Shown here: piece by piece, positions 11,028-20,384 of the stretch
Numbering within the stretch: position 1 is the stretch's first letter
Layout: the number at the start of each line of letters is the position of its first letter
Assembly (NCBI GenBank): GCA_037176905.1
Contig: JBBBWG010003559.1
Span: 72,055 to 94,157, forward strand
Direction of reading: 5' to 3'
DNA from: Azolla pinnata
Lineage: Eukaryota > Streptophyta > Polypodiopsida > Salviniales > Salviniaceae
Length of the DNA: 22,103 bases
The notes under the pieces: model-generated
What the model was told of the DNA's origin: nothing
The model's database searches: none
Seen by the model: only the letters and a program-made list of their open reading frames with translations
Program-made: the position numbers and the translations under genes

Positions 11028-14000
11028 ATGGCGGCCTCCGTGGAGGAAGCTGAGGTTCAGGCTCAGGTTCAGGTTCAGGCAGAGGCGGAGCTGGAGGCGG
11101 AGCTTGAAGAAGGAGAGATCCCGCGGGCTCCCAAGCACCGCCTCGAACATTCCTGGACGCTCTCGTTCGACATTTCGAGTTCCACTGCAAAGAGCAAGCA
11201 GAAGAATTGGGGAAGCTCCCTTCGCCATATCTACACCTTCTCCACCATCGAGGACTTCTGGAGGTCAGCAAGAAACAAGAAACTCTCTCCTTTCTACGTC
11301 TCCTCCTTTTCTGTACATGTCCTCAGACCTTCTCATCTCTGCTTGTTTTCTTTTGCATGTATTCAGGTTTCCACCATTGAAATGCTCTTACCTACAGAGA
11401 TACCTTTGATTCTTCTATTCCTCCCTTACGTATAGATAAATAGGAAGATTTCCCGTACTGTTGATATCAACATTTCTTATCTCTGTAATTAGTCAATATA
11501 CCGTTTTTCCTTCTCTTCAACATATGTATGCGTATCATTTCACTCGCTCTCGCTATATGCTCTCTCTCTCTCTCTCTGGAAAATTTCTGACGGTCTTACT
11601 TCTAGTTATCGCTCTTCATCTCTCTAATTTCCTGACTATTCACTATTGAAGGCTTTCTGGTATTTGTACTCTTTCGTCCCATTCTTCTTGAATCTCTATA
11701 TAAGTACGATGGTCAATTGCACGATACTACTATCATTTCCTTTTGGAATCTTCTTTTTTGTATGTGGAAACTTATGGTTATTTTGAGAAATCATCTTGCT
11801 TTTATGCAGTAAGGCATCGGCTTTAGACCTTTTTTAGTTTCCATTTTCTTGGAAAATTAAATTTCTGGTTGGGGAAAGTACATACGTGAAATCGTAAGTT
11901 ATCAAAGACATGTATTTATTGTCAATATGATGTCGTTCCAATCTATTTCTGTTGTACAATCTGTCAAAAATGCAGTTAAAAATATGTGTTGGAGATAAGA
12001 TAAAGATCTATATCCAAGATCTAAAAGGGAAGATGGGATATCTTCCAAATGATTTCATTTACCATTCAGATATTTCTAAATATGGCTCACATTGATAGAT
12101 ATCTCTATCCTAGATTGAAGAAAGGTATCTTTGCCTCAAAAAAGTGAATTCATTCCTACCCTGGTAGTGTTGCCTAATCAAGAGTCTCCACTGAAGAGTT
12201 TATCTTTTTCTTCAAAGACTTGGAAAAAATATATTTTTCCTGGAAAAAATATGTTTTTCCTGGAAAAAATATGTTTTCCTCTCTCGAGTTTGGTTTTGAT
12301 AAAATTTATTTCCTAGCGTAGGTATGTGCAGCTTAAAATTGAAAGAGGTTAAGAGGTTTGAGTTGTTGAAAAACCATATGCATGGGGTCCGTTTTCTCAA
12401 AGATTGTGTAGGTGCTCTTGTAGAAGTGAAGTGAGAGAGCACAGAAGATGATGCATAGACGTTTGGAATAAGAAAGCTATAGTAACCTATTGTATTTCAG
12501 CTACATCATTGTTGGAAACTTAAATGTCTCTTCGAATTCAAAATTGTGGTTACTATTGTGTTTTAATGGAGTTTCTCATCAACTTAGAAGCATGTCTGAT
12601 TCCAGACTACATGTCTATGCTACTCGATACATTTCATTAACATATTTTGCTTCACATGCCTGCAGCATATATAATAATTTGATACAGCCAAGCCAAATGG
12701 CACATGGAGTTGATTTCCATTGTTTTAAGAAGGGGATTGAACCTAAATGGGAAGACCCTTTATGTGCTCATGGTGGGAAGTGGTCCATCAATACACCCAG
12801 AGGAAAAAGTCTGGCTGATAATTACTGGCTTTATACAGTAAGTAGCTTGTCTGCACTAAAGAAGTTTTACCTTTGAAAATGTCCATTGAGATCATTAGTC
12901 ATCGGTAGAAGCCAGGTATCACATTTATACTTTCCATTGTATCCTTGATAATGAAGCTTATAGGGGTTTTCCCACATTTGTAATGGTTGAATTTTCAGGT
13001 TTTGGCAATGATTGGTGAGCAGTTCAAATACAGTGATGAAATTTGTGGCTCTGTGATAAGCATAAGAGCTAAATTAGAGAAACTAGCCCTGTGGACAAAA
13101 ACAGCATCTGATGAAGCAGCACAGGTATCTTGATTTCTATTTTATGCGCAATTATCATTAGATGCATAAATTGAATCCTTTCGTTTTCCATAAAATGCAC
13201 TGCAACATAGACTAAATTTTATACAAATCGGTCATGTTATCTAAGGATTCTGTCATGTTATGCTTGAATGTACTTAAAGCTCTAATAATTTCTGCATCTG
13301 AAATTGTTACATTTTCTCACTGAAGCACTGAAGTTGTAAATCGAAGAAGTGTTCAACTAATCCATCTGAAACCTAACTGTTCACAAGATTTTCAAATTGA
13401 ACTGGTAAACCACTTAAATTTGTCACCATTATAAATATTAAGTAGTAAAAATGGTATAGTGCAGAATATGCCATCAAAAAATATGGGGTAAAAAGTACTT
13501 TCTTTTAGTTTTGGTTTGCACAATATATAGAAAAATGGGGCATGTGATTTGAAATGAAGCTCTATAGATTACTGCCTGGTACGTAACAGTTGGAAACAAC
13601 GAACCAGGTAGCATTGACATAATATTGAAAGTACTTCCAACTATCACTTCGTACAGAAATGTTTTCATGGCCTTGGTGTTGTCTCCTTTACGACAAAATT
13701 AGTGCAAAGCCAACGACCACTTGCGCCTTGGAGTAAATACAGTGTGCCTTGCTAGGTCATCTGTACTTCATTTCTGCTCAGCAAACTCGGAGCTATGATA
13801 AGTTGTGATATTTGTGGTGTAAATAGTGGTCGTTGCGACATCCTATGCTTATGACATACTGTATTATAATACTCTTGCTTTGCTTTGGTAAGCTGTTACT
13901 GGGATACATTTTCGCTACCTATGTATTAGTCAGAAGTAGAGTGTATATAATGTCAATTAGATAAGTGGTAGCCAAATATTAGTTGGAATCATAGAAATAG

Positions 14001-15175
14001 GATAGTAGGAGAGAAGACTGAAGGCTCACAAGATATAAAGCTGATAACTTAGACCCTCAAGGGTACCTAATTATTCCCAGGGTCTGGGTTTTTCTGTGCA
14101 CTTGTGTAGACATAGAGTGATGATCATTAGACAAGAGAGTGCTTGTATGCTTAACTATGAGATTGAGATTAATGTTGAGTTTCTTATAGGAAAGGTACAA
14201 GGGGTGCCCCATACTACAAACTTAACCCTCGCTTTTAACATTAACATCCCATTACATTGTGAACGCAGTTTTGATTTTGATATGACTTCTAGCATACAAG
14301 CATGGGACGAAATCATGTTCTTAATCCGAGTGGATGGCAGAGATAAGAGTTGGTAATAGTAGCAATAATACTTAAAGAGGCATAGTTATAAGAGTAGCAG
14401 AGTGTGAGAGAACAGAAGAGGCAAGTCAATTAAAAAGAGAAAGTAGTTCTCTTCCCAACTCTTCATGAGAGTGGAGGTTTGTATACAAGTATGTGGTCAT
14501 CGCATGACTGCCACATACTGTTGCATGCAAGAACATGCTAATGACCCATGTGTAGGCTAATTATTCATGTGCATACATTTCTTTATGTATGTGCATCCTA
14601 TATGCAATATTATCTAACAGTTAATATTAATCGAAAAAGAATAATATGATGGACAACATTTTTGCACTCAATGCCAGCAATTTGACACTATGTCAGTATC
14701 TTCAATGCAATGAATAATGTAGCACTCCGTCAAATGATCTATATATACTGATGGTGCCTATCCGTAGGCTCTATATAGGGTGCTTAGTATACCTAACACT
14801 TATCTACATTTATTTAATAAGATGGCAATTTCTAGGACTGATAAATTTGTAAATAAATAGAAGTAGAAAATATTGGAGATTTATCGTGTGATTTTGTAAA
14901 TTAATTATCAACTAAATGTTCACTTTGATTGTAGTTGAGCATTGGAAAGCAGTGGAAAGAATTTCTGGACTATCACGACAGGATAGGATTTTTAGTTCAT
15001 GTAAATTTCTTGTCTCTCGTTTTTCTTCCAATTCTATCTATCATTATGGAATGATCTCCCCCACTGACATTAAGTTGAAAATCTTCCTACTAAGCACAAT
15101 TACTGTGGTCCGTGTTTTTGGCAGGACGATGCTAGAAAAGAAGACCGATCAGCCAAAAATAGGTATAATACATAG
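11028..15175 (+). CDS. EIF4E: Eukaryotic translation initiation factor 4E (cap-binding protein)
   Basis: Binds the 7-methylguanosine cap of mRNA and, through eIF4G, recruits the ribosome in the cytoplasm. Exons: 11028-11263, 12666-12837, 12999-13124, 14935-15000, 15125-15175, all GT-AG and in frame, giving 216 aa, the usual size. The ATG at 11028 is the first in its frame after the CT-rich tract and gives a normal length. An acidic Gln/Val/Ala/Glu tail (residues 6-30) precedes the core, which starts HRLEHSW. Cap-stacking tryptophans are W61 (KNWGSS) and W107 (EPKWEDP, with E108); R159, K164 and W168 fit the phosphate/cap-contact region. W78 (EDFW) is the eIF4G-contact position. C112 and C152 match the cysteine pair of plant eIF4E. 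The end, SAKNRYNT, fits the family's AKNRY tail. Position 46 is Ser where the family has Trp. EEGEI and [12 protein letters not shown] favour eIF4E over eIF(iso)4E or nCBP/4EHP. In crops this family is a known host factor for potyviruses. Confidence 0.95.
11264..12665 (+). other. eIF4E intron 1
   Basis: A 1.4-kb intron (phase 2) splitting the serine codon after EDFW. It is T-rich near its 5' end with a short CT run (about 11561-11578). It contains the 20-bp palindromic triplication at 12222-12280. No coding matches were recognised. Confidence 0.9.
12222..12280. repeat. 20-bp near-palindromic unit, three tandem copies
   Basis: Units GGAAAAAATATATTTTTCCT, GGAAAAAATATGTTTTTCCT and a 19-bp third copy follow each other at 12222, 12242 and 12262. 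Each unit is itself almost an inverted repeat (GGAAAAA facing TTTTTCC). Confidence 0.95.
13125..14934 (+). other. eIF4E intron 3
   Basis: A 1.8-kb phase-0 intron between the exon ending SDEAAQ and the exon starting [10 protein letters not shown]. It contains an 11-bp inverted repeat (13711-13721 and 13825-13835). An open frame at 14096-14356 has no recognisable family. Old repeat material is possible given the size, but none was identified. Confidence 0.9.
13711..13835. repeat. 11-bp perfect inverted repeat spanning 125 bp
   Basis: CAACGACCACT at 13711-13721 is matched by AGTGGTCGTTG at 13825-13835. The matching arms and short interior would fit a very small MITE remnant or chance. No target-site duplication was confirmed. 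Confidence 0.6.
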
Positions 15176-16419
15176 GGCGTCAATATCTTTATGTAGGTGG
15201 TTTATAACAGTGAGCTCCATTCAATTGTATGGACTTCCGTTATGGTGATGCCCATATTTTTGTATCTAGGATTGCTATTCTTTTTTCTACTTTTTATTGT
15301 TGTAAGTTTCAAAATATTCTGCTTCATATTTTGTTTTGATTTACCAAAGAAGATGTTTGAAAGGCTGACCCTGTTATTATTAATTCAGGAAGAAGCCTGT
15401 TGACATACAATCATCTCTTTTCCCCGTTATTTCAATAACGAGACTGCCTGTAATTATTCAAAATGCCATCAAAATTACAACATGCTGTATGTATGCCATG
15501 GTGTAACTTTATTGATTCCACCAAAAGAAAGTGAGAGAAATGAAGGTATACTGTTTATTGATGATTTAGTGCTATAAATAAGTGAATGTGTATACATGTG
15601 TTATCAGATGGGCCCAGTTATCCTCCAATATGTTAAAAGTTTATGTAGGGTGTTTTTGACTACTTGCTGGCCTCGTAATTGTCAACTAACAGCTGAAAGT
15701 TAAGCTGTCAGGTATGTTATTAGATGAGCATGAATTTTTTAAGCAAACCCAACTGAATTGGGATTTCATCATTTTGGTCACAAATTGAACGAATGAATTT
15801 TGTGTCGGTATGCTTTCGCTGAAGGAGTTTCTCTCCACTGTCAATCTGCTTTCAAAGCAACTTATGAGCAAGTCGTTGAGTACTACTATATGCTCTTGCC
15901 ATTGGAGAAACCTGGTCTATTCTCAGTGGGTAATTTTACTTATCCTGTATTTTTGACATAATTGGGGCAACAAAGCCCTCGTTATGCTTTCATGAACTGC
16001 TAGCAGAGGTTCAATTGGGTGATGATATAGTTACCATAGCAATTTCCTTTACATTTTGCCTGGTGGAGCTCATGAGAGGCACTCCCTTCATTCAGATCGC
16101 GACCTTTTCTTACTCATGAAAGCCAGCTAAGATCATGGGGTGAGCTCTCAATTCTTGAAGCATCAAGAGTCATGCTTCTGCCATAGAAGAAGGGCCTTCC
16201 AAGCTGGTCAGGCCCAATCAACATCAATTAGATCGTGGTAAGTGCTCGAGGTAAGAGTCACTCCTTCGCTGTGTATGAAACGCCTATGTGTGCTTTAGTG
16301 CCATGTTCTCTAAAGCTTTGCTCTTTGTCATCGGTGTGAATGCTTCAGAGGTGTGCAAAGATTGAATTCACTGGGATTACACTCACTCCCACGGCAAGAT
16401 TGATTCGATTGCTGAAATT

Positions 16420-16625
16420 CCAACAGTGTGCATTGCCAAACAAATGCAATCGTGCATCACATCGGTGGCTAAAACCACGAAGAGCGAGTGCTTGGAAGCA
16501 CAGTTCAGAAACTCTTTTAAGAATACACAGCCATTTTTTTGAGGTTGCTATTTTTTCCAGCATTTGCACGGCGGGCCAAACAAATGAATCCATCCATGCA
16601 CTGCATCACATCAGTGGATATGTTT
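16420..16625. repeat. Diverged direct repeat, about 140-bp spacing
   Basis: GCCAAACAAATG followed within about 25 bp by GCATCACATC and a GTGG occurs near 16435-16468 and again near 16574-16617. Flanking bases are only partly alike. This may be an old duplication within an unrecognised repeat. Confidence 0.5.
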
Positions 16626-17108
16626 TTGCTAATTTGTCGCAGCAAATGCACAAATTGCTGGATGAGCCTGTGCTTCAAGAAGTGAAGCCACAATCGATGA
16701 TATGAGTATAACAGAACAAGCACACAGCACTTTTTGAGAGAAGGGTTAAACAACAAACTGCCAAACTGCAAAAATATTTTACAGAATCAACAAGTCACAA
16801 GGGAGGCCGCGCTAATAATAAGCAGCCTAATAATTAAGGACTCACGCAATCGAAGATTAGTATTGCGCTATATACGATAACTTGTTTTACCATCTGGTTA
16901 CAAGTAGTGTACTAAGTTATAGAATGTATTATAGTAAAGGTGAAAAGACCTAACCTGCCCTTCCAACAGCTCATAGCGCATGTGGATGGACGCAGAGTTT
17001 TCCTACTCTACTTGAATTACAGTTATTACAAATAAGAAATTTACAACACCATTTTCTGTTTCTATACACGGACAGCATACTTGGCACGTTCCGATCTCCT
17101 CTCGCTCG

Positions 17109-17110
17109 CG

Positions 17111-17141
<31 letters not shown>

Positions 17142-17176
17142 AGTAGTAGTAGTAGTAGTAGTAGAGTTGTTGTTGT
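17109..17176. repeat. Compound trinucleotide microsatellite (GTT)n(TAG)n(TTG)n
   Basis: About ten GTT units run directly into about eight TAG units and then a short TTG run. On the minus strand this falls about 50-115 nt after the stop codon of the zinc-finger gene, most likely in its 3' UTR, where it would read as CAA/CTA/AAC repeats. Confidence 0.95.
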
Positions 17177-17225
17177 TCAATTTGGAACTACTGATCGAAG
17201 TTTGATGCATCATCATCAATCATCT

Positions 17226-20200
17226 CTAATTCGAATAGTCTCCCGCAGCTGCAAGAAACTCCAGGCCACCTGCAGCGTAGAACTGCAATGAACCTAGGGG
17301 AGTTGGGGTATGCTGACCGTGGTAGCCATCGGTGGGGAAGAATAGGCCTCGGCTATTCACGTATTGCTGTTCTGGATGGCCCAACCACAACCGCCGTGCT
17401 TGAATTAGCTCTAGCGTCCATTCAAAAAGCTGTAACAACACACCATTGTACCTTCAGCTTCAGCTCTTAAATTTTACATGTGATCTTTCAGATATACTCA
17501 TCATAAAAGGCTCCCAAAGTAGTTTGCGCGTAAAACATTAGTGCAAATAATGTATATACGCATGCATGCAATCGTCACATTACAGAACTCGGTGTCACAC
17601 TCATAAACTCAGAGTGTGCACATAACATTTTACAGTAAGCTGCAAGCATCCATGTACCAGGAACAGCGCATACAGAGGTTGCAGTAAAAAAACCAACGCC
17701 CTACAATCATACACTTGTCTTTACACATAATCACTACGATTAGCTCGTAACTCTTATTAAGCACGCAGTACCACGTTCTTTTCACCACATTGACATCAGT
17801 ATCTAAGATGGGAAACACACATGCCTATTGTTTTGATGGACTCATGGTTGGTGGGTCTAGTTTGGACATTGACCTAGGGCTGGTCAGGAAAAGGGAAACC
17901 TGAAAAGATGCATATAGTTTTAAGAAAATTTCCCCAGAAGTTGCTATTTTTAACACAGCAATAGACGTTACACGAGTATTGGGTTTAAGATTCTTGTAAA
18001 AATCAAAGATATTTCAGTAATTTTGTGTAATTTGGTTCTAATACAAATTCTTCAGGATTGATAACCATTTTCCCTGTATGTATAGAGAGACTGTAACCCC
18101 TGTGCAAGAGGTATATCCGAGATTAGATTGGCATCCATGAGGCCTTGTATTCTTTTGAACTGTTCATTACTATGACGCTAATATGAATGAAATTTTGAAG
18201 TAGCAAAAACGTCATATTATTGAATGGAAAATTGAAAAAAGAACAGCAAGAGTGTTGTCTCACACCTGAGCTAGACGGTAGCGAGGGTTTTCCAATTGAT
18301 GAGAATGTACTTCAGCACCTGTGCCTTGACATTCAGGGCAGAATAGAGGTCCAGTACCTGCAATCGTAGGCTTGGACTTACCACGTCGTGGCTTCTTACT
18401 GATCTGACCCCTCATTCTGTGGCTATCCTTCTTTACCACACGGGAACTCCAAAACTTGGACTCGCAAAGAAGGATCCAATCCACCAAGCATGACATGTGA
18501 AATACATGAAAAGCCTGTATAAATCAAGCAAGAAAGAATAAATTATCCTGTTTCTGTTTCAATACCAAGGCTACAGAACCAGATCCTAGCACAATAATAA
18601 TAATAGCTTTTGGAACACCTTAGACTACCCTAACTATAAACATTATTACGAATTAAAGCAACCAATGGTAACTGTTTGTACAACACTAACTGACAGAATA
18701 TTCATCATAAGTACAGACTATTCTTATTATATTGGCAATGCATTTGGAAGTGTTATACAGACTATTCCAGGTTAGGCAATGTCAATCAATTTGGTTTAAA
18801 ACAGTTTGTCAATTGCAATGTGATACTGATCAGCATATTTCCGGAAGCAGTGGCACAAAAATATGTTGTTCGTCCTACTCGATTATTATAAACAGAACTC
18901 CTGAAACTCCTGAAACACCTCTGCAAGTTCAGGGAAACAGCCTAGCATGGTCTGGTCACAACAGGAAAGTTTCGGCTAGATAGATACCTTGGACATACAA
19001 CTTGAGGACGTACAACAGTGTGGTCAAATCTTAGCCCTGATCATCACATTAAACTCTTTCTTGACCTTAAAAAGGCATGTACTTATTTTACAGTTTCCTT
19101 CAAATGCAAGGATAAGTCAAATAAGCTATAGAAACTAGAGTGAACCGGCAAAACATTCTCCCCGTGAATTCTCTAAATCAATGTTTATCTCATTCAGTGG
19201 GTTAGCTGCATAATCCTTCTATTGTTCGTTTGGCCTCTGGCTATCTTTTGTATAGTCCATTGAACGCAACAGAGGTCAAAAGTGAAACTACAAAGATTCT
19301 CTGCATTTATGACAGGGGTTACAATGAAACCTAACATATCATGTACCCATTTAAAGAAAGCCTAAGAGCATCTCTTTCAAACTCAAAGAACGGGAAAAAA
19401 AATCACAAATCCAACCTCTGCTTTTCCAAATAAACAGTTTCTTTCAAGAGATCATGCACATACCCCTCTCTCGTTCCTGCTATTGCACATCATTTGACTT
19501 GTCTTCAAATTCAAGAGTGCCGCAACAGGTGTCCCCGGAATCATCTGTTGATGACAAATAAAACAGTACCTCTCCATTAAATTTAGACCCCTCCTTTTAA
19601 GTGCTTTCCGTAATGCTTTCTCTGACAGATCTTTCGAGAAAACAAATCCTATGCGATCATCTTCCTTAACAATGTTGTTTGTATGGAATAGACCTTCTTT
19701 CAGGAGGGGAAGCAATTGATTATTTTGTCTAGTATAGCCACTCTTTGCGATTTCCATCAATTCTTGTGATACAGCATCAATTTTCTTGACAATACAACCT
19801 GGTTTCCAATCTCCTCGACGCCCAATCGCATCACTACAAGGGAAAATGACTACTCCGTATGTTAAATCTTCAACAGGTTTACTTGGATTAGCAACATGCA
19901 TTTCTGGTGCGAGAGTTTTTCCAATCCATTGGCACCATATCCCCTTCACTTGTTGGGAGTTCTCAGACTGTACCTCGGAGAGAAATACTGCCCCAGATCC
20001 AATCCATTCAAGTGAGGAAGAAGGAAGAATATTTATTGTTTCCATCGGAATTACGGATTTAGGAATTGATGCACCATCATTTCTAGGTATTCCTTTGATG
20101 CAAATTTGGGCCTGAAGTTTCTCACTGATTTCTTCACCAATAATAACAGGCTGTATTCTTGATAGAGATGGATTTCCAAGTCTTCGTGCATGTTGATTTC

Positions 20201-20384
20201 CTCTTAGGTGATCCACTAACGTCGCATCATTGTAGCATCGTGTTGAACAAAGTGTACAAAAGAAGATAATAGCTCTGCCATCACGTCTGAGCTCAACACA
20301 ACGATGCCCATTCTGCCATGCATCCTGTAAGACTACTCTTGCAGCATTCTCCTTGTTCTTCAGAGTGATCTTTAACCCTTCCAT
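17226..20384 (-). CDS. Conserved plant C2H2 plus RING-like zinc-finger protein, function unassigned
   Basis: Exons on the minus strand: 20384-19464, 18514-18266, 17429-17226, all GT-AG with phase-0 junctions, giving 457 aa. The start chosen is the first ATG in frame; an in-frame TGA lies about 57 nt upstream (near 20441). Residues 43-65 form a C2H2 finger (C43, C46, H59, H65) directly after the basic segment NGHRCVELRRDGRAIIFFC. The central part (about 70-270) has no domain I recognise. C274 and C277 (CFIC) and C300 in exon 1, H310/H313/C316 (FHVFHMSC) and C366/C369 (CPEC) in exon 2 form a RING-like cluster. A Lys/Arg-rich stretch (332-355) lies before CPEC. The C-terminal exon reads RRLWLGHPE and later LGSLQFYAAGG, fitting the tail of a plant-wide zinc-finger family as I recall it. 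RING-like suggests ubiquitin ligase activity and C2H2 suggests nucleic-acid binding; both are inference. Exon 3 was placed by junction phase and family likeness. Confidence 0.8.
17430..18265 (-). other. Intron 2 of the zinc-finger gene
   Basis: An 836-bp intron with donor GTGTGAG right after the CAG of exon 2 and acceptor TTACAG. The donor itself supplies an in-frame TGA. No conserved coding was recognised inside it. Confidence 0.75.
18515..19463 (-). other. Intron 1 of the zinc-finger gene
   Basis: A 949-bp intron with donor GTATGTG and acceptor TTATACAG. It separates the first part of the RING-like cluster (CFIC) from the second (FHVFHMSC). The open frame on the + strand at 18732-18983 has no recognisable family. 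Confidence 0.85.

Larger units (their letters stand above)
15176..17225. other. Convergent intergenic region
   Basis: Separates the 3' end of eIF4E (+) from the 3' end of the zinc-finger gene (-), so it should hold both 3' UTRs and terminators. No canonical poly(A) signal could be assigned with confidence. A diverged internal repeat lies at about 16420-16625 and a compound microsatellite at 17109-17176. Open frames on both strands at 16340-16771 have no recognisable domain. Confidence 0.6.

Noticed and set aside
10368..11435. A 355-residue open frame on the + strand, the longest in the window
   Set aside because: Its first half is translated simple repeat (His/Thr/Tyr runs). Its second half only overlaps eIF4E exon 1 because the array happens to stay open in that frame.
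14096..14356. An 86-residue open frame inside eIF4E intron 3
   Set aside because: No family resemblance. It lies within a well-defined intron and lacks supporting exons.
13930..14600. A possible solo LTR in eIF4E intron 3
   Set aside because: The composition felt repeat-like, but no TG...CA ends, target-site duplication or second copy could be seen.
16340..16771. Overlapping open frames on both strands as a possible gene
   Set aside because: No recognisable domain, no splice continuity to neighbours, and similar lengths on opposite strands, as expected by chance.
18001..18181. An alternative third exon for the zinc-finger gene beginning FKRIQGLMD (minus strand, near 18163)
   Set aside because: It joins in frame, but its acceptor lacks a pyrimidine tract and its sequence does not fit the family tail, whereas the exon at 17429-17226 does both.
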